From assembly GCF_905475345.1 (NCBI RefSeq), contig NC_066598.1, forward strand, positions 4,685,001 to 4,749,000: DNA of 64,000 nucleotides, in the 5' to 3' direction. Under the pieces are notes generated by a model. The model was not told where the DNA came from. It worked only from the letters and a program-made list of their open reading frames with translations, and made no database searches. Of the stretch, positions 11,467-23,459 are shown piece after piece. Made by a program: the position numbers and the translations under genes. This DNA comes from Vespula vulgaris (lineage: Eukaryota; Arthropoda; Insecta; Hymenoptera; Vespidae). Each line of letters starts with the position of its first letter. The first letter of the stretch is position 1.

Positions 11467-14400
11467 TATATAATATGTATCTTCCATATGGAATATTATA
11501 CAATTATTAGTCTTCTAAGTGAAATGTCTGATATTTAAAAATACAAAATTATATATATATTATAACACTAATGAGTAATTTGTTTTGTCTGTGTATGTCT
11601 AAAGCATGTAAATTAACAATAATATAAATTCATATATAAGAATTATATGTTATATATCTTAGATTAGATATATGTTAACATATAAATGAAAATATTAATT
11701 ATTATAATTTGTTATAGGTTGTGGATGAATCAAATGTAAATACACTGCCTGACTTAGCGTCTGTAAAAGCACACGTTGTAAAAGCAGAATGGTTTTGGAC
11801 ATCTGTTCAGGATGAAGGAGCAGCTGACGAAAAAGACTATTTATTTGAGAATGTAAGTAAAACTGGATCAGTATACAGCTTTTGTTTTTAATAGTTTATT
11901 TTACATTTAGTATCTAGAATCAGTACTATCACCAACTGCATCAGTTAGACGAGATAGTCAGCAGACAGCTACACCAAGTACAGCATCTACAAGACGAAAA
12001 CGTAAACGTCTTGCCGAAACTCTATCTAGTTTGGTTCAAAATGGAACAGACTCGCCAGCTGTGCACAAAAGACGATCTAGCGTCAGTGATGCTGGGCATC
12101 TAAGTGTGAGTGGTAGTTTTCTTGATTGCACAGCGAGTCCTGATAAACAATTACTCGATGGTGAGTAATTTATAATTTTATTGAGTTAATCATATTCTAA
12201 TTAAATAATTAATAATTTACTAATATTTCTTATTTTTAAATTATTATGAAATTTAAATTTCAAATTTAACTATATATTCGCATGCATTATAATTTGATAA
12301 TTAAACAAGTTGTTTCTTCCCTTTACTTATGGTTCATTTAACTTATATAATCAAATTAATGACTTTTCATATTTTCATGTCACAATATTTGTCTACATTA
12401 CTAATATTATCAAAACTTGGAAATTGGAATAAAATAAATAACATTGTAACGTGTTATATGTAACAATACTTTTTAATTTCATTACGACATGAACCATGTG
12501 AGAGGGGAAGACTTCAATGAATTACTTTATTAATAACTGACAGATATTCCAGAGGTAGAAGCTGTTAATGCAGAGAGTACTAGGAAAAATCGATCCCCAC
12601 GTCACCAAGTTTTTCTTGAACTAGTGCAGACAGAATCTAATTACGTTGGTATTTTGAGTACAATTATGACGGTGAGCAAATAATCTATAACATTTAATTA
12701 TGACAATGAATCATATTACATATTTATATAAAAAGTTTTCTTTATATAGCTATTTAAGTCACCATTGGAGGATCTTATAGAAAGTAGTGGTGAATTAGTG
12801 AATAGTACAGAAGTAAAAATTATTTTTGGTAATTTTCCACCAATTTATGAAGTACATAAGAAAATGTTAGAAGAGTTACGTTATAGCGCTACTTATTGGA
12901 CAGAAGATGTTAGTATAGGTAATATATTTCTGAAGTTTGCACCTGACCTAGTCAAGGCATATCCTCCGTACGTCAATTTCTTCGAAAATACAAAGGAAAT
13001 GCTAGACCAATGTGATCAAAACAAGCCACGTTTTCATGCTTTTTTGAAGATCTGCCAGACTAAACCTGAATGTGGCAGGCAAAGTTTGAAAGAGCTCTTA
13101 ATAAAGCCAGTACAGAGGTTACCCAGTATTAGTTTATTATTAAATGGTGAGCAAAACAAATAAAAATATAATAGAATGTGTATGTAATGTATTGATTATA
13201 ATATATACCAAGTGATTCATATGTTTTTTAAAAATAAATTTCATAGATATCCTTAAGCACACAAGTAAAAGTAATCCGGATTATAGCGCGTTGGAGTTAT
13301 CAATTAGCAGTATTAAAGAAGTTATGACTTATATCAACGAGGATAAACGAAAAACAGAAGGCCAATTGGCAATGTTTGATATCTTTAATGAAATTGACAA
13401 TTGCCCACCACATTTAGTATCCTCGCATAGATCTTTTATTGGAAAATGCGACGTAATGGAACTCAGTGAAGGTCTAAGTGGTCGTGGCGATCATTTGGTT
13501 CTATTTCTTTTTACGGATATTCTAGAAATTTGTAAAAAAAGATCAAAAGCTTTCAACTCGTTAAAGAGTCCCAATACTGCAAATGGATTACATTCTGCAA
13601 AATTAAGCCAAGGAAAGCCATATAAACATATAAAAATGTTATCTCTTAGTACTATTAGAAAGGTTGTGGATATTCGAGAAACTGAAGGTAGGTATAAAAT
13701 TATTTTCAACAGTATATATATTTACTATAGTAATAGTAGTAAATATGTAACTTAATATTATTGATCTCTGACAGAATGTCAGAAAGTATTTGCACTTATG
13801 GTAAGAAGTAACCAGGAATTAAAGGAAAAATTATTTTCATTTACAATTATTGATGAAGATGTAAACAAAACAAACTATTTACGTACTTTATGCAGACAAA
13901 TGGCTAATACAGTTTGCAAGGCTGATGCGGTATGTTTTTATATATTTTAATAAAATGTTTCTGCAGGAGTTCATTGTTAATGAATATTTTGCACATACAG
14001 TAATATTACTTAGAATTATTAATAATATAATACATAACAATAAGAATCTCTTCTTTTTTAGGATACGTTCCTGATAAGTCTTGATTCACATCAGCTGGAA
14101 ATTGATACTAGTGATGTAGCGTTAGGAACATTAAGTAAAGCATTTAAGTAAGTACATGTATTTCTTTAAAAATATATTGTAGTTTTATGGTTCTTCATCT
14201 TGTGTGTAATCAAGATGATAGTTTCCTCTTACAACTGTTAGCACAGTTTTCAATTCGTGCCATTATTTAATCAATGAGTATTATATTTATAATGTATATG
14301 TACAGGATAAAGCATTTAAATTAAAACAACTAAATATTTTTGATATTTATGATTTTATGAAAAAAATCCTTGGAACAAAATTACACTATTTCCTTACACT

Positions 14401-17400
14401 ATCATGTGCTTACAGTTTCATAGATGATAGTTTAATCTAGTTTTACTATCAAATATTTATGTAGATTTTATATATATGATAAATAAGGCGGGATGAATAC
14501 TATTACAAAATTTTATACAATTTTAAAGGAAATGTTGAAATCAATTAACTCGTTAAGAAAGATCTGTTTAACATGCATTTTTCTCAATGATCATATTTTT
14601 TAAAGAAGTAAGAATAAAGTTAAAATATATTCATGATGAAGAATTGTTTGAAATATAAAAAGAGTAGTTCAACTTTTCCTGTATTGCATGTTAATGAAAA
14701 AAAAAATAATGGGGCGACGACTGGTTTGGTTGCAGGAGCCTATTTCATAATTTTTACCTGGAGTATATGGACCCGTATGTGTTCCTACTCAATAGCATGT
14801 GTGAAACTACGTTACATGTCCCACTACCGTCAGTTTTCGCACCAGGCTGATTACATTTTTTTACTTGCTTTTGGTCCTTAAACCCTTGCTTTTTAGAGTC
14901 CATCATTCTCATGCTTTGAAGTCAAAAATACAAAAAAAAAAAGAAAGAAAGAAATAAAGAAAAAAAAAAGAAAAAGAATTTTAATTCTCATAGATCAACC
15001 AGTTCAATTCAACCAGTTCAAGCATAAACGTCTGCAGTATTGACAAAATTTTAGTACTTTTATACATGTTTTACTTGTAAATTATTATTTTATATTTATT
15101 ATATGTCTTGTGTTTTAATTTTTTCTTCCAATCATTAAATTTTTTATATATTTGTACATAAAAATGTTGAAGACTAACCCTTTTTATTATATAGAGGAAT
15201 CTATTTTCTCTATTTTCATTTTTTGCATTTGAAAATTTTTTATTTATTGTGTTAGTAAACATATTTTTCACATTTACGAATTAATTTTGTACTGTTGTAT
15301 TATATTATATCATTTGGCATGGATTATATACATTGAAGTATTATATTGGTAAATGAATCACTGTTTGGCTTTGCATGAAAAATTTCAATATTACATAGAT
15401 CGTAGTCCAGTAACTGCACTCGATGTAGTTACACTTGAACTGGTATATTTCATATTTTTGGGGTTCCTTTCAGTTTGTATTTTACCGCCATTATCTCCTT
15501 GTTTGTTAGAAACTTTGCTTCCTCTTAATATTTACTATTAAACAATATTAGAAATAATATAATATTATTTGCAATCTTTTATTATTCTTATCTCTTGAGC
15601 AATTGCATAAGATATTTAATAAACATTAGATTTTCATATATTACAATATTATAAGTATTTTTTAAAATAATTATTGCATAGAGGAAGAAAAGTTTCAGTG
15701 TTGCATAACTTATATATACGTTTCTATACATTTAGCACATTTACACAGCATATTTTTTCTCAGGTTTGCATCTCGTACAAGGAGGAAAGTCGGTAGAGCG
15801 TTTAGTTTTAACAAGACTCCTAGTAAACTAAAGAGGGCTATGTCTACAATGATGTCACCTTTTGGGTCAACAAATAGTCTCACTCCAGCGAGTCAGCAAC
15901 TTGCCCAGATGAGACTTGCTAGTTGCAACAATATTAACGTTAGTTGATATGTTTTTTATTGTATATACATATATATTTTTTTTAATTATTCTTTCTCTCT
16001 TGTATTTCTCTTGCTCATCTTCATTTCACGACAGGAGATTTTTATTCTTCTTATGCTTTTCTTTTTTCTTTCCATTTTTTTTTTTTTAAGCATGCATTTC
16101 ATACATACTTAAATATAATTTTCCTTAACGAATGAAAATTAGAATTCATTGCATGATAACTTCTAAAATTTTTCATTAATTATAACGTTGTATATATATT
16201 TATCTGTGTGTTATGATGATATAATATTACTCTCATATATATACATAGATTAATTTTTTATTAAAAAAAAAGAAAAAAAAAAAAAGAAAGAAAATAAGTT
16301 TTTCAGTACGGTGTACATATACTACTTAAAATGATTACAACAGACGTTTCTAATAGCTTCATTTTCTTTAAATTTTAATTAATAATTTAATGTAATGCTC
16401 TTTTTATGCTTTTATTCCTACGTTTTTTGTTTGATCGAATATAAATTGGAGTTCATTAATTATCCATGTACCATCTTTATTGAAATTATCATTTAATATT
16501 ACTGAAAGTTTATATGTTCATGCTTGTACAAAACCAAGGGATGAATTTTATCATATATATCATGTAAGTATAATATATTAAATAAATTCAAATTTATAAT
16601 CTCATTAAATGATTCACTATTTACATAATTGAATATCTTCTCTCGTGAAAGGGAGTAGAGAGGGGAAAAATCTTTTAAATGCTTTCTTTGAAAAACAAAC
16701 ATGTTGTTTTTAGGAATGTGATGTCTCGGGGTGTTTCGACTGGATCAAAACGCTTCGCGTCACAATTTAAATTGATAAGATGATGGCTATTGCTTCCATT
16801 ATTCATTTGTTATAAATAGTTAGACATATCTTTTAAACGATATAAATTTTTTGTTTATTGATATAATTTCTACAAGCATATCTTCTCCTTGTAAAATACG
16901 ACTTATGGCAAATTTTTCTTTTTCTTATTACTCAACCAAATGTTAAACAGTTTAATTTTTTTCTCTCTTTATTGTTTTTCTTTATTTGTTTTTTTTTGTT
17001 TTTGTTAAGGTTGCCTTAAAAAAAAAAGGTTTCATATAATTGATCTATTTTTTTTTTTACATATGTAATTGATCTATATTTGTTTTTCTTGATTATTTTT
17101 TTTTCTATTTTTGTTAAATATACGTTCACTAATGAAAGTTATCAGCGCAGACATATTTTCTTTGCGAATCCCAGATATATATCAATATAGAAGTTTAATT
17201 GTTGTGTTAGAAATGATTATTTTTATGATTATTATGATTATTAAGACTATATATTGATGTTTAAGATATTATTGTATATATAAGTATTACTTCCTTATAT
17301 TAATTTTATTTAGAATCAATATGTATACTCGATTTATTATTATAAACATTAATTATCAATGTTATTAGTAATATTTAATTTTAATCATGATAAGATCAAG

Positions 17401-17745
17401 CTTGTATTGTGAAAGTATGGTGTATAGAATTGTGTGAATTTTTTTTTTATATATTTCCCTCAGTCTATAAAACTTCATTTTTTTTTTTTTTTAAATAGTA
17501 AACTTTTTAAGTATGTTCAATGCATGTTTGCCTAAGAAACATATCTTAATTTGCTTTTAAAGGTTTTTCCAGACTTAACATAATGCGATAAAGAAAAACT
17601 TCTTCGTATATCTTTCCAGGAACTGGGTAATGGTGGTTCAGACTCGCCCACTAGAGACGATGTTCTAGTGGCACCCATGTCGGTTCAACCGACTCGAAAG
17701 GCCAAATGCAGCTCCCTCAGTATGGCTTCACTTCGAAGGTTGTAA
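6973..17745 (+). CDS. Ect2: ECT2 / pebble, Rho guanine-nucleotide exchange factor of cytokinesis
   Basis: Fourteen exons: 6973-7039, 8665-8875, 9024-9159, 9241-9450, 9543-9689, 11718-11852, 11911-12160, 12544-12671, 12750-13146, 13247-13687, 13775-13929, 14062-14147, 15764-15938, 17620-17745. They total 2664 nt, or 887 residues, close to human ECT2. Known role: recruited by centralspindlin at anaphase, it activates RhoA to assemble the contractile ring. Visible domains in order: N-terminal BRCT repeats (residues about 25-300, with VVVFTGFRKKDEL and HVVKAEWFWTSV), basic nuclear signal RRKRKRL (about 320), DH domain (about 400-600, with QTESNYVGIL and GRQSLKELLIKPVQRLPS), PH domain (about 625-755), and a basic C-terminal stretch with GRAFSFNKTPSK. 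The start follows the only suitable ATG before a phase-1 donor. Introns over 300 bp (1, 5, 7, 12, 13) hold microsatellites and AT-rich filler, except for the alternative exons listed separately. Confidence 0.95.
7247..7382. repeat. (CT)n microsatellite in ECT2 intron 1
   Basis: About 135 bp of nearly pure CT/TC dinucleotide on the + strand, interrupted by TTTC. It lies 200 bp after the first coding exon and is complementary to the (GA)n tracts upstream of that exon. Confidence 0.9.
7760..7832. repeat. (ATT)n/(GTT)n microsatellite in ECT2 intron 1
   Basis: Trinucleotide repeats ATT, then about 13 GTT units, then GCT steps. A simple repeat with no coding meaning in this intron. Confidence 0.9.
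9928..11244 (+). CDS. Ect2: ECT2 alternative terminal exon (BRCT-only isoform)
   Basis: A 1317-nt frame opens straight after a CTATAG acceptor, in the same phase 0 as the canonical exon at 11718. Splicing 9689 to 9928 adds 438 residues after THV, beginning VTELGSQQNKKS, and then a TGA. The product would keep the N-terminal BRCT repeats and lack DH and PH domains. The tail is Ser/Thr/Lys/Asn-rich with many SP/TP sites (DSPIPKKK, YSPKKSPT, NFSPMLKK, PLPSSPIIP) and a DSGIDMS motif near 10348. A frame this long in AT-rich intron DNA is not expected by chance. A weak donor (GTACTT at 11176) would allow an in-frame 1248-nt cassette instead. A strong donor (GTAAGT at 11259) lies after the stop. I recognise no domain in the tail. 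Confidence 0.65.
   Translation, partial: VTELGSQQNKKSNTENNGLLYKTNSSNVTSSYPTEFSPFSFIFYNPYINAIPNIMPIDSAYYILNNKNIIQSESKHYNKWVPSSNLSSTHKYFNMKENYISENINQDSDIYMDDNFSDTQTLSSQSDTISSESFSSMQTDSGIDMSVSSKDGLEITTSSHTFQKIRSFSLPVIYKVACDPNMQDVISKTELSTNQNVIKENFKNLENKSVCFRSSTLNKNKTKLLVCVPEVIEEVEPYQSAQFDHSTILNKKVKKRRYRNWTKSKSCNTIYKGASSNRSHFRKICSYPNLFRQHDSDLSDSLLYDSPIPKKKNKKCFYSPKKSPTIFSKFRDLNFSPMLKKYVLNNSTIEQSQPRQKYTPLPSSPIIPTKIAKLSQSKHIPTSDFEQQGKLSNCPFKSSVLKDAKTKKQEDESLLVVLLFLLQSITSHLTCVDCRSHG
11416..11461. repeat. (TA)n microsatellite
   Basis: An uninterrupted TA tract of about 46 bp just downstream of the alternative ECT2 terminal exon. Confidence 0.95.
14736..14850 (+). CDS. Ect2: Candidate alternative 3' exon of ECT2
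   Basis: Inside the 1.6-kb intron 14148-15763, a TTGCAG acceptor is followed by a less AT-rich block. Read in the phase imposed by the upstream exon (phase 2), it encodes SLFHNFYLEYMDPYVFLL, then about 20 more residues (NSMCETTLHVPLPSVFAPG) to a TGA. If used as a terminal exon, it would replace the basic C-terminal tail of ECT2. A GTCAGT at 14829 could also act as a donor and make a 93-nt frame-preserving cassette. I do not recognise the peptide. Base composition and frame agreement are the only evidence. It could be a chance frame. Confidence 0.35.
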
Positions 17746-17914
17746 TCAATGTACAAGGATTCATGCATTCTCTTTTCTGCTACCATTGCTCGATGTATTC
17801 GATCCGCTTTTCTGTGGTCTAATTGCTTGAATGTTGTTTTCTTTTCTCTTTTAATATCTTTGCCACCGTGCTTACAGACAACATTTGCAAATCTATTTTA
17901 TCGCACCTAAATAT

Positions 17915-17916
<2 letters not shown>

Positions 17917-17960
<44 letters not shown>

Positions 17961-17977
17961 TATATATATATATACAT
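17917..17977. repeat. (TA)n(CA)n(TA)n microsatellite
   Basis: TA tract interrupted by six CA units, about 170 bp after the ECT2 stop codon. Confidence 0.9.
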
Positions 17978-18645
17978 AATAGATATATAATGAAATAAGG
18001 TAATTGCAAATGTGGTTTGATAATTGGAGGATGTGTGACCTAGTTCTGAAAAAGTATATCATTTTACACTACATTGTGGTTTGAAATCCCAGTCTCTACA
18101 AAAACTTATAATATTTTTTATTATGAGTTTAGAAAAATTATTTATTTTAAAATGACGCATATTTTTAGAAAATCTTTGTAGTGTAATTTTAAGAATTTGG
18201 CCCACACATAGTCTGCGATTGATGGAAGGGACCCAAAAATGTCATCACTTATGTTGTTATGAATTTAATTAATATAATTACTTACAATGCTACCGTTTTG
18301 TAAATTCATTGAAGATAAAAATATGTGACACTTATAAAGTATAAAAATGTGCCTAATTACGTCACATTTACTATGTCGATTTCGGTACCGAAGTGCCTTA
18401 TTTATGGCATTTTTCATGTTACTAATCTACTAGTTACATTTGTAAAACTAATTTAGCGAGCAAGTTTGTTATGGACATTATTATACAAAAAAATGTATTT
18501 GAAACTTGTTTCACAAGACTTGTCTATAAATATCTGTCTTCTACTGATTCGTAACACATACCGTTCAGTGTATTTGTTATATGTTTCATTTAATATTGAA
18601 TGTTCTCTAAGCATATTTTGTAAAATAATACAGCTTTAACTGTTT

Positions 18646-18651
18646 AATAAA
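18646..18651 (+). terminator. Possible ECT2 polyadenylation signal
   Basis: AATAAA about 0.9 kb after the ECT2 stop, followed by T-rich sequence. In DNA this AT-rich such hexamers are frequent, so the assignment is weak. Confidence 0.3.
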
Positions 18652-19849
18652 GTATTTATTAAATTTTTTCTATATAGTTCACTATTCTTAATGTATTTTT
18701 TATAACATCATAACAGCTAAAGAATCAATTAAACAAATTTATCTATACTACAGTAAACTGAAATTACTGAAATTTAATGAAGGCATGGAAAAGTATTTAA
18801 GGTAGAAACATTTATTGTCTTATAGTTTTCTTTAGTTTTTTCTTACTATAACATTTATTACTATAACATAAAATTTATGTAAACGATATTGATTCGTTTA
18901 TCTGTTTATGAAAGTTGCTTCATATTTACTTTTTTATTTACCAGAAATTGTTCAGAAGTGGTTGTACAAGACAAGTCTGATATTTGAGAAGCAGATCATC
19001 TATATCACATATTGCATCTTGCTCTTATTTCTCTCAATGTCAGTGAAGTCTACAATGGAAACTACTCGTTGACTACTTTTAGAAATATTGAAAAATAAAA
19101 TTATTTATGCAAATGATACTTTACATTATGATTATTACTAAATTTAATCTTTCATTTTTTTGCCATATATTACTTTATTATATGCACCACATAAGAGTAA
19201 AATCTGATAATTGCTTATTATGCTTAATTTTTTAAATAATTTATATATAATCTTATGATACAACATAGTATGACTAAAGTTGATCATTTGCAATGATATT
19301 TCTTCATCCCTTAATATTTATGATTCTGTTAATGTTGCAAACATTACAAAAAGGTAATTATTCAGATAAATTTATTGTAAATAATATCAATTTTTTAGAC
19401 ATAATTAAAATCAATCGGAACACAATGTAATTTTGACTAATTTCAGCTTCAAAATATGTTTGCTTATATTAGTCTAATAAAAAAATTCAAAATTTTATAT
19501 ATATTTAAGTTACATCTATGTATATGCAAATGTTAAATATTTATATTTAAATAGATTTACATTTTATATATGCATATATTTTAATATTGGCATATAATTA
19601 TCATACTATTTTTGTGTATAATTTATAAAAAATATGTCTATCATATATATGTTAAAATAATAAACAACATACATAAAATTATCTACATTGGACCACAGAA
19701 GACAGAGTATATATTATACTCATTGCATATTTACATAGCAATGGATTAAATGACGAATAAGAGTCAACATTTTCTATATTGTAATATTTTGGATATACAA
19801 TTACTGCTACGAAACATATCATTACAATAATTCTTGTATTTTTTATTAG

Positions 19850-20085
19850 AAGTATAATATATATACGTATACGTATATGTATATGATATGTATGTATGTA
19901 TGTGTATATATATATGTATATATATATGTACATACATATACATATACATATATATATATAGTGTCTATATATATATAGTATATAGAATATAGTGTATGTG
20001 TATGTATATATATATATTGTGCATATGATTATATATATATATACTATGTGGTTTATATATGCATATATATAAACATATACATTTT
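19850..20085. repeat. Compound TA/TG/TATG low-complexity tract
   Basis: Some 235 bp of alternating TA, TG and GTAT units. Both strands give spurious Tyr/Ile-rich open frames here. Confidence 0.85.
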
Positions 20086-23000
20086 GATTTGATAAAAACA
20101 AATATCATATAAATGTTGAATCCCATAAAAGTAATAAAAGTTCACTTACTTTCCTTCTTTATAAAATTTAGATAAAGATGCAGAAAATAAATGTTGAAAT
20201 TTTTATTTACTTTCCTGGAGATTAATATTATTTAACAATTTCAATAAAAATTATTGAATTTGATTAAAAAAAAAATATTAATGGTTGGCCTCATAAATCA
20301 ATATGTTTTTGAAGAACAAGTCAATTTTATATAACCTTGAATTTTTGTACATTGTTTATCTATACATACATATATACATTCATATATATATAATTTTTTC
20401 TGCATCTTTTTACTAAATCAATTCGTACATATCGTTAAATATAGATGTCCAAAATTATATAAATTAAAAATCATATATATGTATGTATATATACAAACAT
20501 ACATATATATACAGACACATATATATATATATAAAATACGTATACATATATGTGTGTACGTGTGTGTATGATGTATGTCGTGTATTAAAGGGTCCCTTTC
20601 AAAAGTTTTTATAGCTATGTATGATAAGAATATCAGAGGGTATAATTGCACTATTTTATGTTATTACAGTATATTATATAAGTTTATTATTAAAGATAGC
20701 ACAGTGTTTAACTATTTTTTTTTTTTCAATGCAGAATACTGCAGCTGTCTATCTTAATTTGTTCGTTGTACATTATCTTGTTATTTGAAGCCAGTTTAAT
20801 TATTATTATCTTCTACTAGTTTAATATTAAACATTTAATTTAATTTTAAGTATATTGTAATGATTATTTGTTTATCCTTGCAAGATCTTGCCAGTAAAGT
20901 CTTGTAATGATTTTTGTTGTATGCTCAAAATATCAGTACACAAAGTGTAATGGAATTTATAAAACTATTAGAAATATTCATTTAATTCTTATCAAAATTA
21001 ATATTCTATTAATATAAAATATTATTCTGTGTGTAGTCATTATTTGATAATATTCTATACATTTCCATCAATTTTAAATATTTTTATTTTAACTCTTCAA
21101 ATATCATATCAGAAAAAATTATATATATAAGAATACTTACCAAGAAAATATTAATTTTTGTAATTAGTGTTTCAGGAAATTTTTATGCCATTTAACAAGT
21201 TATGCAAGTGAACAAGTCACTTGGAGGAAATAAAATGTGATATTCATTATTTTTTAATACACCTTATTAAATGTAATGTTATTAATAAAATTTTGAATAC
21301 AATAAACTATTTAAAGAATTTTAAGGTTTTTTTCTGTAGAGCTATGTAGATACATACGTATATATATATATATATACACACACACACTCTACGCATGTAT
21401 TTATGTATGTGTATATGTATTTAATTTGAAGAGGATATAATACTTGAAATTGCTATTACATAAATCATACAATAGAATTTTGCATGATTACAATTTTTGA
21501 AAATTTTTGATGAAAGTGACTTGTTCATGTTATAAAAAGAAGTAAAATATTATATTAGTACTTGTATTTTAATAGTAATAAAAAAAAATTATTATTGAAT
21601 TAACTCAGAAATGGTACACTGTAGAAATCAATTTAATATTATCGATTAACAGTGAATTCGATCAGTCAATTAATATCTTTGATTTGCAATTTTCTATATA
21701 GAGACTATGTATAAAATAACAATAGATCCAATTCAATTTATTATTTACATTTTCATCATTCAATGCCATTTCAGAGTTGCAGTAACGATATTTACACACT
21801 TTTGTTCTTCTTATATTGTAAATATTAATAAAAAGAGCAATATGTGTAAATGCAATAGTATAGAAAGTATTTTTTACATACAAACGTATTGTAAAACTAT
21901 TAAGTAAATTTTACGTAGTCATTACCGGTTAAATATTATATCTCTATATATGTATAAATTTAATCTTTATTATATATAAAAAAAAAAGAAACGAAAAACA
22001 AAATAATATTACATAAAAACATTTTTTTCAATCCTCATAAAGTATCGATTTCGAACCCTATAATCTATCATATCGATCTTTAAGTAAATCGAATAATTAT
22101 ATTTATAAAATTAATTACATCATATTAATAAATAAAGAATAACGAGATAAATATTATTTATTTATAAGTAAAAGGAATTTTCTTTTATAAAGAATTATTC
22201 TATTAGATTTATGATATAACATGAATTTTTATTTACAAAAATTACAATAAATTATAACAACTGAAATAGGTTAGAATTTGATAAAATACATTAGTATAGT
22301 AAGTGACATTATGTTTTTTTATTTATAACATATGTTTCGTTTTTTTTTTCTTATATCTGCACAATCTATATATTATTCACTTTTGTGCTTATTATGTCAT
22401 TCTGGAATAAAAAGTATTTTTCAATGGTACAGAAAATATGTTCTACACTTAACGATAATCTTAAATATACATATATATAAACAAAATAATACTTCAATTA
22501 TGTGAAATTCATATAAATACTATAATAAATGAGATTCAAAAGTTATTATAGTTTACAGAATTATACATATTGTGCTCTACAAATTATGGATTAAAATTTC
22601 CATAGGTGTATCTATACGATATATGTTCTATTTGCATATTATAAACATACAATAAGTCGTAACATGTATTCAACATATACTTTTTACATATAATATTTAT
22701 ATATAATAAATTTGTATCATCATTTCTACTAAACTTTATGTAATAATAATTGAATTGTTAATTTATATTATACATGTAATTATGACAATGTCTTTTAACA
22801 GATTGAACTTAATATAAGTACTCTATTTTTACATTAACGAAAACAAATTTTACAATCTTCAAACTATCTTTGTCTAATTAAATAATCGTAATGCTGCAGA
22901 GTTTTATAATTTTTATCTTTTAGATAATTTTATAAAATAAAATTGTCTTTAATATTGATAATGAATAATCGTGAACCTATATTATGTATTTTAATAAAAA

Positions 23001-23459
23001 GTATTAATATGATGGAACAATATATTTTAGAAAGTTATACTTAGCTAAGAAAACATCTAATCTGTGAAGATTACATAAGATTATGTGTATATGTTTTTTT
23101 TTTTTTAATATTTCAATTCACAATATTATATATGGCTCACAAAGTAAAGGCTAATTTTATCTAATATATGTTATGGCATTTAAATAATAAAATTAATCCT
23201 TTGCACATTTTTGTCTTTACTATGCATACATTTGGTTTTTTCTTTTATATTAATACATTGTCGAAATTAGTTTTATTACTACTTATAAATGAGATGATCA
23301 ATGACTAATTATAAGAAAACAAATATTAGTGTAAAGGGTTAATTTTTCATCTCAATTCTTATTAATTTTCATAGAAAAAATTTCATGTTAAATATATAAC
23401 AAAAAAGAAATAAGTTCTTTTTTATGTAAATAAAAAAAACATAAATAACTAATTAAGAC

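Larger units (their letters stand above)
17746..23459. other. Gene-poor spacer between ECT2 and the KIF27-like gene
   Basis: No coding signal is recognisable on either strand. The first kilobase probably contains the ECT2 3' untranslated region. The part next to 23459 should hold the 3' end of the minus-strand KIF27-like gene. The rest is AT-rich DNA with (TA)n and (TATG)n tracts. Short frames here are low-complexity translations of those tracts. Confidence 0.6.

Noticed and set aside
19679..20101. 140-residue Tyr/Ile-rich frame on the minus strand
   Set aside because: Encoded by TA/TG/TATG simple repeats. No start context or homology.
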